DNA from: Coenobita brevimanus
Taxonomy: Eukaryota > Arthropoda > Malacostraca > Decapoda > Coenobitidae
DNA length: 64,000 nucleotides
Assembly: GCA_032717465.1 (NCBI GenBank)
Contig: CM064666.1
Span: forward strand, 1,746,001-1,810,000
Direction: 5' to 3'
Shown: positions 20,725 to 53,689 of the stretch, piece after piece
Numbering within the stretch: the first letter of the stretch is position 1
How the letters are laid out: every line of letters starts with the position of its first letter
The notes under the pieces: model-generated
What the model was told of the DNA's origin: nothing
The model's input: only the letters and a program-made list of their open reading frames with translations
Databases searched by the model: none
Program-made: the position numbers and the translations under genes

Positions 20725-21090
20725 AATAAGGTACAGTTGAGGGAGTTTGTAGAGTTGAGGGAGTTTGTAAGATAGAGTTGAGGGAGTTTGTAAAGTAGAG
20801 TTGAGGGAGTTTGTGAAGTAGAGTTGAGGGAGTTTGTAAAGTAGAGTTGAGGGAGTTTGTAGAGTTGAGGGAGTTTGTAGAGTCAAGGGAGTTGGTAAAG
20901 TTAAGGGAGTTTGTAAGGTAGAATTGAGGGAGTTTGTAAAGTAGAGTTGAGGGAGTTTGTAGAGTCAAGGGAGTTGGTAGAGTTAAGGGAGTTTGTAAGG
21001 TAGAATTGAGGGAGTTTGTAAGGTAGAGTCGAGGGAGTTGGTAGAGTTGAGGGAGTTTGTAAGGTAGAGTTGAGGGAGTTTGTAAAGTAT
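20725..21090. repeat. Minisatellite, about 15-23 bp unit
   Basis: GTTGAGGGAGTTTGTAAAGT and variants of GAGTTGAGGGAGTTTGTAGA alternate, roughly 18 copies. Confidence 0.92.
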
Positions 21091-21140
21091 AAGAGTGTAG
21101 CCATATTTAAAGGCCATATTTAAAAAAAAAAAAAAAGGTC

Positions 21141-21300
21141 TATCTATCTATCTATTGCCAGACGCTCCAATCCCGTTTGGGGTGGCCACAAACAAATCGC
21201 CTCCAAGTCGCCCTGTCCCCCGCCATTCACTCCCCTGCTCCCAGCTCACACCCCCCTCTCTCATATACCTCTCCACCCCATTCCTCCATCTCATCCTCGG
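21141..21300 (-). mobile_element. LINE-A 3' fragment
   Basis: (TATC)n, then GCCAGACGCTCCAATCCCGT to CATCTCATCCTCGG. Confidence 0.78.
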
Positions 21301-21634
21301 GAAAAAATAATGTAGACTTCATGAGGTAACAGAAGTGAAATATCAATAGTTTGAGCACAAGGATTTTCAGTTAATCATTTTCATGCTTGATTTACCTTCA
21401 TTTAATTTTACTTTTAGTGGTTTTCATCATTATTTTCATCGGTAATTTTGTAGGAAAGATACAATACCGGTATGAATCATGTATGGTATGACACCTTCCA
21501 TGATTAGTGAATGTTTGTGGTTTGTATGAAATAAATGTGTGAAAGTGATATAAAGGGCAGTGTTGGTAGAGCCAGACCTTGTGTGATGTGAAAAGAGAGA
21601 GTGGAGCAGTGTAATGAGGAGGGAATAGGAAGAA

Positions 21635-21835
21635 GACTGTTTTGAGAGAGTGGAGAGAGGAAGAGGAGTGTTTGAGAGAGTGGAGAGAGGAAGAGGAGTA
21701 TTTGAGAGAGTGGGAAGAGGAAGAGGAGTGTTTGAGAGAGTGGGGAGAGGAAGAGGAGTGTTTGAGAGAGTGGGAAGAGGAAGAGGAGTGTTTGAGAGAG
21801 TGGGAAGAGGAAGAGGAGTGTTTGAGAGATTGGGA
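21635..21835. repeat. Minisatellite, 30-bp unit, about 7 copies
   Basis: GTGTTTGAGAGAGTGGGAAG followed by AGGAAGAGGA. The 30-bp period keeps a frame open on both strands, which explains the spurious ORFs here. Confidence 0.92.
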
Positions 21836-21899
21836 AAGTTGTGTGAGGAAAAAATACCCTGGAGTTGTTCCCGTCATAGCCATCTCAGAGCAAGGTATT

Positions 21900-23620
21900 G
21901 GAGATAATGATGATGATGATGAGGAGGAGGAGGAGGAAGAAGCAGAGGAGGAGGAGGAGTGTCTGAATATTAAGCACCAAGACTTGTAAACCTTTGAGCA
22001 CCAGTGTACAAGATGTTAGGCAGCGGCAGACTTCACTGTGGAAATAACATAGCCAGCCTGTGGAATTAACAAAGCCGCTCTCTCACTACTCTGCCTTTGA
22101 ATGTAATCTTCTAGCCACACTCACGTTCTTCTGTACATTTGACTTGTACTTAGTAGATTGTAGTTATTGTACTTTTTTTTAAGGCACTTTAGTTTTAGTT
22201 GCTCACCTGGTCTGTTTTTTTTTCCTCTCATGTTGATATTTTAGTTACAGTCTTGACCCCCCCCCTTTTTTCTTCTTTAATGTTACCATATGCTACTTCC
22301 TTGCTTTTTTTTTTTTTTTCTGCTTTAATTTTTAAATACTCCCCACCTTTTTTTTTTTTTGTTTGTTTGTTTTTATTACTTTAATATTTAGTTACTTCCC
22401 TGTTCATGGCCTTTTTTTTTCTCTCTTTTTTTTTTGCTTTAATATATCTTTCCTTTCCAAACTCTTTTTTGCTAGTGTAATATTTAGTTACTTTCCTAAC
22501 TTTTTTTTTTTTTTTTTTTTCCACTGTAATTTTAAGTTAGTTCCGTGGCCATTTCCTGGCACATTTTAAATAGTTATTTGTAAAGCTGAAGAGGTATGGT
22601 ATTAGGTAGATAAATTTTAGTATGAGAGTGATATTGTTCAAGGTGCTAATAATATTTGGCTTAGCTTGTGGGCTTTGGTGATGGTAAAATAGCAACCATT
22701 TTTCTTATTTTGAATTGAGCAGATGTGCCACTTCCATGGCAGGAAAATGTACATTGCAGTATATACCAAAAATTTCATAATGTAGAGCTGATGTTCATAT
22801 GATTTATAGCTTTTTAAAATTAATTATTGTGTTTGTTTCATTTCATTTATAAAGGCTCCAACCTGCTTGCATGCATCAGCCTTGGTCACGTAATGGCAGC
22901 TCTCCACGCTGCTCCAAAAATGAAAGTCAGCTAGAAATGGGTGAAAAGTGCCTAACAGATCGTCAAAGAGGATCGGGAAAGAATATTGTCAGGTTTTAGT
23001 TAGCATAGTTGGGCCTTTACCTGGTGGAATTTGTACTGAAGCAACCTTTGCAAGATGATGCAATATTTTGAATAAGTGCAATAATTCTGTCATCAAGTCC
23101 ACATCTGTTTAGTGTGACATACAGACTGACATCACGCAGTCGTTGTTGAGGGGCTTTCTGTATTCTTGTATGTGTAGGAGGCCTTCTAGGACTCCTTCCA
23201 TAGTGATTTATTTTCAGTGTTAGTTTATCCTTCTCATGTATGTTATTTATATCACTTTCATTGTTCATAGATGGCATAAATAACATATACAGGATTATTA
23301 CTATGCTATATGTAGAGATAAACTGGTAAGGAGGAGGCACTGGAAGGCCTTCTGAGCCCATGAGAATACAGCTTGGGGTGATAGGGCATCTGGTGTGGCC
23401 GGGTGTGTTCCGGCCCCTGGACGATGTGGGGGTGTGATGTCCTGCCACTGAACAATCACAATGTCTAGTCTCGGCACATGGCATCTCTCACACTTGGAAG
23501 CCATTGAGATAGGGTGGTCTTTAAATATCCCCTTCCCTGTTGTACTGCACCAGGCAATATTTTTTTTTTGTATTGTGGGGACGGCTCAGTCAATGTAAAG
23601 AGTGTCTTGCTGTCTCTTGC
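21900..23620. other. Intergenic, mostly unassigned
   Basis: T-rich runs (22180-22530) and a LINE-B scrap at 22853. A GC-richer stretch at 23300-23510 has a 67-codon minus-strand frame (starts MASKCERCHVPRLDIVIVQW) that I do not recognise. No conserved gene is evident. Confidence 0.4.
22853..22915 (-). mobile_element. LINE-B 3' end fragment
   Basis: AAAGGCTCCAACCTGCTTGC, CATCAGCCTTGGTCACGTAA, GCTCTCCACGCTGCTC. Confidence 0.65.
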
Positions 23621-23622
23621 AA

Positions 23623-23815
23623 GATGCTTAATCCCTTATGGGGTGGTCACAGACAAATCACCTCCATGTAGCTCTGTCCTCTGCCATTTACCTGCCCTCC
23701 CTACAACTTTCCACTCTGTCCCTTTATATCATCATTGGTCTCCCCTTCTGCTTCACTCACAGGCACTCTTCCAGCCAATCTCTCATTTTCTGTTCCCTCC
23801 ACATGGCCAGACGAT
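23623..23815 (-). mobile_element. LINE-A 3' fragment, diverged
   Basis: AGATGCTTAATCCCTTATGG, then GTGGTCACAGACAAATC and the C-terminal region to CCACATGGCC. Confidence 0.65.
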
Positions 23816-24094
23816 GTGTAACCTGCATTATTTTTTACATTTCCTGCTCCCTCGGCCACATGTATGCCCACACCAGCAGACTGAGCCATTCTATCAAAAC
23901 AGAAGATATCCCCAGGTGAGCTTGTAGTGAACTGCTACTTCAGGACCTTTCTGTAGCTTGAGTCTGCTGTCAGTTCCTTCTGTCTGGTTACATGTTTTTG
24001 TGTATTTTTCTTTTTTGTTTTTTTTCCTGCTTTTCTTTTTTTCCTGATTTAATTTTTCTTTTTCCTGCTTTCTCATCAAATATACTGTACTGTA

Positions 24095-24212
24095 CTTTGT
24101 GTGAGGACAGATAATATCAACACCCTCGTACAGCATTGAAAACTGTTTTGGAAATGGGAGTTTTTTTTTTAAATTTGATGTTTGAATTTGGGATGTTGTA
24201 CTGTATTATATT
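24095..24212. mobile_element. MITE-2, right end
   Basis: GTGTGAGGACAGATAATATC and GAATTTGGGATGTTGTACTG. Confidence 0.55.
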
Positions 24213-24214
24213 GT

Positions 24215-25385
24215 CTACAGCTTGTCAAAGTAAAATGCGAAGTATTCCATCAGAGTGAAAGGGATTGATATAAAAGATCCTGACTTTTTTTTTTTTTTCC
24301 AAATGATCATTATATAAATGTTGGTAAGGTCACTGTTTTCTACTTATGGAGCAATTTATAGTTTTTATATTAATTTACAGGTGTTTTAGTGTATCATTAA
24401 TTGTAGCTTATTTTTAATTCATTGTTTAACTAGAAAGTATATTATCAAAATGAGCACAGTCTGGCCTGTAAAAAGCATTTTGCTAGATACTCACTTGGAA
24501 TCATCTAATATGTTGTGGGGACGGCTCAGTCTGTTTGTCTGGGCACGAGCATAGTAGTGGGAATAGGAAATGAACCGTCCCTGCAGCACTCGAGAAATTG
24601 CCTGGAGGAGTGGCAAGGGAGTGTGTATACCAGACAGCCAAGGTCTGAGAGATGCCTTGTCCAGCTCGGTCTCAGAATTGTTCACTTTCACTGCCATAGG
24701 ACATCGCATTCCATATGACGTAAAATTATATGTATCAGTAAGTAATACACTAGTTGCTTTTTATTTTTTTTTAATGGGGAATAAAACTTGTGCTAGGAGA
24801 AGCTTTTATTATCCCAGTGTCCTTGCAGGATTTGTTCATACCTAATTGTATCATTACAGGAATGAGTCAAGCTCATACTGTCCCATGTTTTGAGCTGTAT
24901 TTATCATTCATATCCTTAAATTTATGAATTGTTTTGGCACACACTATTTCATTCACTAGTGCATTCCACTCACCAACTGCTCCGTTTGGGAAACTGAATT
25001 TCCTTACATCTTATCACCTTTTTTTTTGTACAGTTTTCTGCAGTGTCCTCGTAATGTTGCTTCTCCATAAGTTATATACTTATTTATGTCTATTTTCTCT
25101 TTTCCTGTGATGCATTTATGTAACTTAATCATGTCTCCTCATTTCCTTCTCTCCTGTAATGTTGGTAGGTTTAATTTTTTGAGTCTTTCTCCATAGCTCA
25201 AGTACTGTACCTTACATTACTGTGTTTTACATTCCATTGTCAGGTCTCAAATGCACACAGGGATAACAAGGGAGTGCTTTTGTGATGTGCAGTGATTGCG
25301 TACATTATACTGTATAGCCTCATTGACCTTGCTGACCTTGTTTGCATGCCTGGTGGTCTAATTATACTGCTTTTGTTCAAACAGC
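24215..25385. other. Intergenic, nothing identified
   Basis: AT-rich unique sequence; no exon-like or clear repeat structure apart from a segment GGGGACGGCTCAGTC (24516) that also occurs at 23577. Confidence 0.4.
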
Positions 25386-25550
25386 CTAAAATTTACATCT
25401 CGACTGCCAAGTTATAACAGATTACTGCCACAGTATTGTACTAGTCATGAAGCAGTGCTATGGAAAGGATGTGACCATTGCTTTGTCTTTTTCTGTTACT
25501 GAGATATTGGAAATAAGCAACTAAAGGATGAAAATCTGGGCCAGGTTATG
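25385..25550. mobile_element. MITE-1, reversed copy
   Basis: Left ACTGCCAAGTTATAACAG, inside GTCATGAAGCAGTGCTATGG, right AATCTGGGCCAGGTTATGG. Confidence 0.58.
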
Positions 25551-25735
25551 GTGAAGGGTGAAACCCTTGTGCTAGGGCCAATGGACCATGGGCTATAACT
25601 CTGCAGGGCAAGGAGAGATCCTTTACAGACTGCTACATCTCTCACCAGAAATATGCTTCCCCGGTGTGGGCTCAAACTGCCAACCGAATGGTCGTGAAGT
25701 GCGAGTGCTATCACTGAGCTATTCTGGCCCCGGGT
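25545..25735 (-). mobile_element. tRNA-like SINE of another family
   Basis: On the minus strand, ATAGCTCAGTGATAGCAC and GTTTGAGCCC look like A and B boxes of a tRNA, followed by a body to about 25545. Confidence 0.55.
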
Positions 25736-25805
25736 TAAGGTGAAAGAGTAGTTATAAAGCACTCCAACTGGACATACCGTATCAGTCTCATACCAGGGGG
25801 TCTAT

Positions 25806-25948
25806 CAATCTACTTCCAGACCCCTTAAGCCTGTAAGAAATGTCCCAGAACAAGTTGGCTCCTTATCACCCTGTCCTCTCTTGTTTGATTACCCTCCCTC
25901 AAGCTTACATTTCCTCACTCAATATCCCTCCAACCCATCCCCCCTACA
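25806..25948 (-). mobile_element. LINE-A 3' fragment, diverged
   Basis: CCAGACCCCTTAAGCCTGTA and ACCCTGTCCTCTC match the LINE-A 3' end, with many substitutions. Confidence 0.55.
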
Positions 25949-26273
25949 ATGCAATTAATAGTACGTCGGGCCTCAGGCAGAAACCAATAATGTGTTTGCT
26001 GACCATGTTAGTCTGGCTTGCGGAGGAGCTTATCTGGACCAAGGTTGCTAGGCTAAGATTAATTTTGCCAGGGATGGATTCAGCGTTTTGGAAAGTAGAG
26101 GGGGGGATGTAATTCCTATAGCAGTAAAAAAAAATCAACATGCACAGACTATCTTACGTGTTTTGATGATAGTAGTCATGCAAACAATTGCAAGTATAAT
26201 AAGTTACTTTTTGCATACTGGTGTACTTTGGAAAATTACATTGTTCTTGTATTATAAGTAATCAGTAGTCCTC

Positions 26274-26521
26274 GCCAATGGCCATACCACGTTGAGTACA
26301 CCGCTTCCCGTTCGATCAGCGAAGTTAAGCAACGTTGGGTCTGGTTAGTACTTGGATGGGTGACCGCCTGGGAACACCAGATGCTGTTGGCATAACGTTC
26401 TCCCTATGTGTCAAGTGGGGTTGGTGGAGGATTAGTGCCCCTCCCTGTAAAACAATTAACTCTAAGCCGTTGGCCACCCTGTTTGGGATACATGGTGTCT
26501 GGCAATGAATGAATGAATGAT
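26274..26521 (+). mobile_element. SINE-5S, full-length copy
   Basis: 26274-26393 is a complete 120-nt 5S rRNA sequence with the internal Pol III control region (GTTAAGCAACGTTGGG, then GGATGGGTGACC). It continues into the body and GGTGTCTGGCAATGAATGAA. The 8-bp TAGTCCTC at 26266-26273 and 26522-26529 is the target duplication. Confidence 0.93.
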
Positions 26522-26679
26522 TAGTCCTCCAAATATAGGTGGCGTACTCCCTATCCGTGTCTGCTTAGTGACCAATGTAGTACCAGCATTGCAGTACAGT
26601 AATTAAAATTTTATCTGATGTTATAATTTTGTCTGCAATCTGAATCTACCCATAAAGATTATATCATTACCAACATTCC

Positions 26680-27972
26680 TGTGGTAAGATACTTATTGAC
26701 AGAGTTAGGGAAATAACAGAGGAATTAGTTGGAGAAGAACAGGGAGGTTTTAGGAAGGGAAGAGGTTGTGTAAATCAGATATTCATTCTTAGATCTTTAG
26801 TGGAAAAGTTTCTAGGGAAGGGAAAGAGTTGTATATGGCTTTCATGGATTTGGAGAAAGCATATGACAGGGTGGATAGACAAGGATTGTGGAAAGTACTA
26901 AGAATACATGGAGTAGATGGGAAGTTGTTGAATGCTGTGAAGAGTATGCATGAGGGTGCGAAGTCTGCAGTGCGTGTGGATAGTGAACTGAGTGAATTTT
27001 TCTATTTGAAGGTTGGATTGAAACAAGGATGTATCATGTCTCCATGGTTGTTCAATCTGTACATGAATGGGGTAATAAAAGAGGTACAAGGTAGGGCAGT
27101 GGATGTTGGAGTGGCCCTAGTGAGAGAGGGCAGTGTTTGGAAACTTCCTGTACTGTTGTTTGCAGATGATACTGTGTTGTTAAGTGAAGACGAAGGGGAG
27201 CTGCAAAGCTTGGTGGATGAGTTTGGGAGAGTGTGTAAGAAACGGAATCTAATGGTGAATGTAGGGAAGAGTAAAGTTATGGTCTTCAAGCGAAATGAAG
27301 TCAGTGAATGTACAATGAGGTTGGATGAAGAGAAAATGGAAAATGTTAGTGCATATAAGTACTTGGGTAGTGTGATGAGTAAGGGTGGAAGTTTAGAGGG
27401 TGAAGTGCTTGAAAGGGTACAACAAGGAAGAAAAGTTGCTGGTTCCTTGAAATCAGTGTTAAGAAACAGGGAAGTGAGCATGGAAGTGAAAAAGCTACAA
27501 CATGACAGTATTGTGATACCAACTCTAACATATGGAAGTGAAGCTTGGACCTTGTTGGAGGGACAGAAGTCAAGAGTGAGAGCAGTGGAAATGAGTTATT
27601 TGGGAGGAGCATATGGAGTCACATGGAGAGACAGACTGGCAAATGAGGAAGTGAAGGAGCATTGTGGTGTGGATGATTAGAAGCGTTAGGAGACACATGG
27701 TTGGCCATGTGGAAAGGATGGAGAGTGAGAAACTGAAGAGAAGAGTGTATGTGAGTGAGGTGGAAGGGGGAGAGAGAGGCCAAAGATGAGATGGGGGATG
27801 AGGGAGAATGGAGTGAAGAGGTATATGCTGTACATTATATGAGAGGGGGGGAGGGGGCGTGAGCTGGGAGCAGGTCAATGAAATGGCGGGGTACAGGGTG
27901 ACATGGAGGCGATTCATTTGTGGCCAACCCTTACGGGATTAAGGCGTCTGGCAATAGACAGATTGACAGAAA
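26680..27972 (+). mobile_element. LINE-A, 5'-truncated copy
   Basis: Open frame 26829-27680 covers RT from MAFMDLEKAYDRV through LLFADDTVLL to the region before FGHVERM. After that it shifts frame, and it ends in a GGCGTCTGGCAATAGACAGA tail. Intergenic. Confidence 0.88.
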
Positions 27973-28399
27973 TCGTGAAATCTATCTGATGCTAAACTCT
28001 GGTCTGCTGTACCTATTTGACAATAAATATTTCTGCATGCTTAATCTAACCATATTATTAAGATTTTATGAACATTTTAGCGATATCCTGGAAGTTCCAT
28101 CACCTTTAATGGAGTTTTGTGTATCTAGCAAACACTGGCAAAATTATGCCCCTTCCGCCTTGGCAATGCCGTTCAGTTTAGTTCAGTTAATATGTGAGGA
28201 GTATTGCCTTTGCATCGGAACTCCTCTTGTCAATTTATTTTTCTAATTAATTAATTATTTTCTTGTGTTAAGCTGTGTAAATTGTTAGTGTTGCCAATAC
28301 AACATTTTGTGCTAGATCTAGAGCCATGAGCCTCCATTTAGCTGCGATTTATAATTATTAGCGTCAAGAAATCTGTTCTATAGATTCATACAAAGTTTT

Positions 28400-28625
28400 A
28401 GCGATGATTTACAGAGTTTAGCCCCTTTTCTGTCTGTTATTGGGAGGTTAATATGTTTAATGATAATCAAGCGTTTTTTTTTTAGAGCAAGATTAGCAAT
28501 ATTTGCGGCTTCAAAGGCAACCCTATTTGTTTACACTTAGGGAAGTTAGGGGGATTCACGTGGATGGGCGATGGGCCGTGTGATTTTTGTGTTGTTTAAT
28601 CTGTAAGAAGATAAAAACTGACAAT
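28400..28625 (+). promoter_or_regulatory. KLHDC4: Probable KLHDC4 promoter and 5' UTR
   Basis: Unique, repeat-free sequence directly before the start codon, richer in GC than its surroundings near 28495-28580. No TATA box is evident. The transcription start cannot be placed. Confidence 0.35.
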
Positions 28626-49412
<20,787 letters not shown>

Positions 49413-49419
49413 GAAGGAG

Positions 49420-49425
49420 AATAAA
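49420..49425 (+). terminator. KLHDC4: AATAAA polyadenylation signal of KLHDC4
   Basis: AATAAA only 7 nt after the stop, giving a very short 3' UTR if used. A later signal may be the functional one. Confidence 0.4.
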
Positions 49426-49960
49426 ATAATACACTAAACAGTATCCTTTCCATAACAGAACTTTGAGTATTGTATATCATGAAATTCCACAGTAACAGAA
49501 GGGAGAATTGTTCATTGCAAGTTTTGGACAACAAGGAAGTTGAACATATTGACAATGATAATTTTTGTAGTATTAGCATAGTTTTGGATTAAACTAGACA
49601 AATATTGAATGAAAATAGCGTTAATATGATATCAGGTACTTGCTAAACAATGTTATACTTTTGATTTAGCTCTAAGTAAGGAAAGCACAATACAGTATCA
49701 GACTGCCCATCTTTTCACAGTGTTAGAGAAATTGCCTATTATTTTCCCTATTTAAAACTGTAACATTGTTCAGCAAGTGCTTGATATTATGCAAAACTTT
49801 GTTCTTGAGATATATCTGTTTCAAGTGTTTTAAGCAATATTAATGCACGTACTCTGAAAATTATCAGTGTTGATAATTTCAACTTCCTTTTAGTCCAAAA
49901 CTCACAGGTGTTCACTTGGAATGCTCAGTTAAGTGATTGCTGGCTTATAAGTCCTAAATG

Positions 49961-49965
<5 letters not shown>

Positions 49966-50013
<48 letters not shown>
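49966..50013. repeat. (GT)n microsatellite
   Basis: About 24 GT units, 25 bp before MITE-1. Confidence 0.97.
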
Positions 50014-50016
<3 letters not shown>

Positions 50017-50039
50017 GAAGTAACTAAGTTGCTATACCT

Positions 50040-50236
50040 TTTATACTCTAACTTGGCCCTGGTTTTTGTCCTTTTGCTGTGTCTTTCATGTAGGTCAGTG
50101 GCAGAAATAGACAATGCTATGGCTCTGCATCCTTTTCATAGTACTTATTCATAACTAGCATCATATTCAAGTGTTAATCCTTGGTTACAGTTCAGGATTG
50201 TGGCAGTTATAGGCCAAGTTAGAGTATGAGGAGTAT
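50040..50236. mobile_element. MITE-1, reference copy
   Basis: About 195 bp with inverted ends: left TATACTCTAACTTGGCC, right GGCCAAGTTAGAGTATGAGG. The inside has GTCCTTTTGCTG and CTCTGCATCCTTTTCATAG, present in all copies. No frame. Confidence 0.75.
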
Positions 50237-50329
50237 AGTATGGATTCTTTAAGTAATAATTCATACACATTGTCAACCAAAGCTGCATTTGTAGATCTGA
50301 AGTGTTGTACTATACTGTAGTTGTCTCAC

Positions 50330-50540
50330 CTTAACTTGGCCCAGATTCTCTTTCTTTTGTAGCTTAATTCACATAGCTCAGTGGCAGGCAGTGACAATGC
50401 TATGGCTCTGCATCCTTTCCCTAGCACTTCTTCGTGACCAGCATCGTATTTGTGGGTTAATATCTACAGTAGTTACCACTCAGCATTCGAGATGGAGAGA
50501 CGGCAGTTTTAGGCCAGGTTAGAGGAGAAAGCAGTACTGG
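50330..50540. mobile_element. MITE-1
   Basis: Left CACCTTAACTTGGCCCAGAT, right TTTTAGGCCAGGTTAGAGGA. Confidence 0.72.
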
Positions 50541-50948
50541 TATAGTGCTTTGCCTTTATTGCTATATAAATTGTGAGTGTAGAAAGGAAGAGTAGTGCTG
50601 TAAAAGTGGACTACGAGTATTTCAGTCTCCATAAACGTAGCTTCATTAGTGATAGTAGTAGTAGTTAAGTAGTTATGGAAGTAGTAGTAGTAATAGTAAC
50701 CTGAGACTCATCTGAATGTGAATTGTTTTCTTGGGGGGGGGCAGGGAGGGTGACTGGGGAGGGGAGACAGGGATGGGATTGAGGGACATTTTGTACAACA
50801 GGGCAGCTCCACCACCCAGTCAAATCAGTGCCACCACATGAAGGAGTCCCTGTGTATTAGTAATGTTTTTGTTCAACCCCTTGAGTAGTATTATTCACTC
50901 TGGGATGGCCTTTTCAGACTGAAGGGCTTGGATACGGCCTTTATTATT

Positions 50949-51035
50949 TGGCTCTCTTTTGTATTTTTGTATTTTATTTAATTTTCTTTTTGTTAAGGAA
51001 CAGTTTGCAGGCTCCTTGCATTAAAAAAAAAAAAA
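50949..51035 (+). mobile_element. LINE-D tail fragment
   Basis: TTGGCTCTCTTTTGTATTTT, GGAACAGTTTGCAGGCTCC and a poly-A run. Confidence 0.6.
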
Positions 51036-51149
51036 TCACTAGGAGAGATCACTGCTGATGTTGAAATTAATTAGGTGGACATTGCAGGAAGAAATTAATA
51101 ATATATGTCACCCAATTCAGCAGTTAATGAGCATTGGTAGAACATTCAG

Positions 51150-51456
51150 TACAGGACAGACTCTAAAATCCAAAATGCCTGGATCTAATGGCCTCATGGA
51201 AAATGGAATATTTTGGAAAGCAGAATCATTATGATAACTATGAGAAAATAATGTAAAAAGTAGCCTAAAGTACCATGAATAGTAAATGCAGTGAAGTACC
51301 TTGTGTTAGGAGTGTACCATTTATGGGTATATTTATTCACAAGTAAACCTGTCTTCAAATATACATTGCTTGTGTGAGGGCAGATGATATGAACACCCCA
51401 TAGTGCATGACAATGGAGGTTTTAGGAAACTGGATATTCGAATTAGGGAGGTTGTA
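51150..51456. mobile_element. MITE-2, reference copy
   Basis: Left TACAGGACAGACTCTAAAAT; right (reversed) TACAACCTCCCTAATTCGAA; inside GTACCATGAATAGTAAATGC and AGTACCTTGTGTTAGG. Confidence 0.6.
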
Positions 51457-51599
51457 TAGTGTATTAAAACATGAGATATACCTGTATTAAACACACACGT
51501 TTTTTTCCATCATGCCTCTCTTGTGGACGTGCACGAACACTATCTCATTCTCCATGTCTCAAGTGTTTACCTGTCTCATAACACCATCCATGTATACAG

Positions 51600-52098
51600 G
51601 GTTTTTTGAGACAGGGTAATAATTTAAGAGGTGGTTCTAGGGCAGGTTTTGGGTATTAAATGCAAAGTGAAGATGGGTCTGAATCCCAGCCATTATGAAG
51701 CTACAGTTACTGATGACCTTATGGGTAAAAATGATTTCCCTCATAATTCACCCATCAAGAAATCAGTACTGCATGCATTCCTCCACCTCTACGACAGGCG
51801 CGTAGCACCCGTCTAGCAGCAAACTCTCACCCCTTTTCTGTCCAGCTCTCTAATGCAAGAGTTAACCGTTACTCCCAGTCCTTCATTTATGCAACAGGTC
51901 AACTCTGGAACTGTCTCCCTCTGTCTGTATTTCCTGCTTCCTATGATCTCCAGTCTTTCAAACGCAGTGTGTCCAGGCATCTCGAAATGAATGGATCTTG
52001 AATTTGGCTCTCTCTTGTATTTTGTTTTTCTCTTGGAAGGAACAGTTTTGCGGGCTCATTGCCTTTGGTTCCTTCTTCCTCACAAAAAAAAAAAAAAA
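51600..52098 (+). mobile_element. LINE-D 3' end, most complete copy
   Basis: The frame near 51840-51990 encodes QSFIYATGQLWNCLPLSVFP and DLQSFKRSVSRHL, the aromatic-WNxLP and FKxxLxxHL pattern seen at the C-terminus of Jockey/CR1-type LINEs. Poly-A tail at 52083-52097. Confidence 0.75.
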
Positions 52099-52134
52099 GG
52101 CTCCTTGATGATTGGAATTTAGACCTGTATCTTA

Positions 52135-52217
52135 AATGTCAGGACCAACTTGCCTGGCCCTGGGCTCCTACTTTCCTCATGGGGCGGCATAGGATTGGAT
52201 GATGGATGGATGGATGT
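52135..52217 (+). mobile_element. SINE-G, truncated
   Basis: AAATGTCAGGACCAACTTGC, CTCATGGGGCGGCATAGG, (GATG)n. Confidence 0.7.
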
Positions 52218-52611
52218 AGCCCTCACCCCCATGCCTTTTTTTTTTTTTTTTCCCAAATTAGTCCCAGAATCACCTCCTATAGTGTGTCAAATCCCTGGAC
52301 ACCGTGTAACTGCTGAACAGCCCTGGGGACATCACACAACCATGTCATACTCCAACACTGACCTTGAAGCACTCACTCGTATGTCCAACTGCCCTTACAC
52401 AGGCTTCACTGTTGTCATAAAAATATGTATTGATATTCAGGCTTGCCATCCGCACTGTACATACGCATAATTGTGAGTGAGTAACAGCCTTTCCTACATC
52501 AAGAAATTTGTGTAATTCAGGGTATATTAGTGAAAAGGCAATAATGGAAGGACTGTTCATATGCAATCAGTCTTCCATGTTTTTTGCAGCATTGCCATTT
52601 GCATTTTCGGT

Positions 52612-52646
52612 TATCATCATCATCATCATCGTCGTCGTCATCGTCG

Positions 52647-52694
<48 letters not shown>

Positions 52695-52880
52695 GCCCAT
52701 CTCCATCATCATCATCTGCCCATCTCCATCATCATCATCTGCCCATCTCCATCATCATCATCTGCCCATCTCCATCATCATCATCATCATCATTGTCATC
52801 ATCATCATCATCATTGTCATCATCATCATTGTCATCATTATCATCATTTTCATCATCGTCATTATCATCATCATCATCCA
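52612..52880. repeat. (CAT)n array with GCCCATCTCCATCATCATCATCT-type units
   Basis: Pure CAT/CGT runs, then four copies of a CAT-rich unit containing TGCCCATCTCC, then more CAT up to the SINE-E tail. Confidence 0.92.
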
Positions 52881-53018
52881 GACTTCAAAGTGGGGAGAGG
52901 TAGGGACTAGAGAGCCAGAAAAACATTTGATGGAATGAAAAACAGTACTAACAAGACTTTGCCCAGGTGAATGAGCCAAACACCCATTCACTCACCATTT
53001 AAGCCCCTGGAATCATGG
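52864..53018 (-). mobile_element. SINE-E
   Basis: (CAT)n, CCAGACTTCAAAG, GCCCAGGTGAATGAGCCAAA, TTTAAGCCCCTGGAATC. Confidence 0.6.
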
Positions 53019-53185
53019 CATCACCTGATAGATAAAAAAACATTCCACACACAGCATCACACTAATGGAAGTAACTGTTTATGTATTAATTTCTTATGGA
53101 TATTATACTGTATAGTGCAGGAGGGCAGGGATGTGGACAGAGAATGGAATAGGAACACAAGACTAAGATACAATTATACTTCTTT

Positions 53186-53390
53186 CACCTTAACTTGGCC
53201 CAGATTTTTGTGCTTTTGCAGCTTATTAATGGCTCAGAGACAGAAAAAGGCAATGCTGCACCTCAGTATCCTTTATTTAGCTCTTCTTCATGACTGGCAT
53301 TATATTCTGGTGTGAGTCTGATGTTACAAGTCAGCATTCAAGCTGGAGAAGTGTCAGTTTTAGACTGTTAGAGTAAAAAAAAGAGCATTG
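53186..53390. mobile_element. MITE-1
   Basis: Left TTTCACCTTAACTTGGCCCA, right CAGTTTTAGACTGTTAGAG. Confidence 0.68.
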
Positions 53391-53689
53391 GCTCTGTCAG
53401 GAATTGTATAGATGTCAGAACTGTGTTTGATGGTAAAGCAGTGAAGAAGCAAAAACAGACAAAAATGGTAACATCCAGTCCCATAACACCTGTTGCAAAG
53501 TGTGAGTGCCAAGAGGACAAAATAAATGTTTTAATCTGAATGTAATGGTATCCCTTTCCTATAATTACTGCAGTGGATGGTTACCATTGCCTGAGAGGTA
53601 CTACTGTACCATGGGAATTATGTGGGGCCAGAATTCCAATAAGTGGCCTTGCTTAACACCTTCAAGTGGGGAACTCAGTGACAAACAGT

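Noticed and set aside
21642..21989. Glu/Arg-rich 115-codon ORF
   Set aside because: Product of a 30-bp minisatellite whose length is a multiple of three; no homology or splice context.
26274..26393. A genuine 5S rRNA gene
   Set aside because: The 120 nt are intact, but they run into a SINE body with a LINE tail and are bounded by a target duplication; there is no T-run terminator or tandem repeat unit. It is a retroposed SINE.
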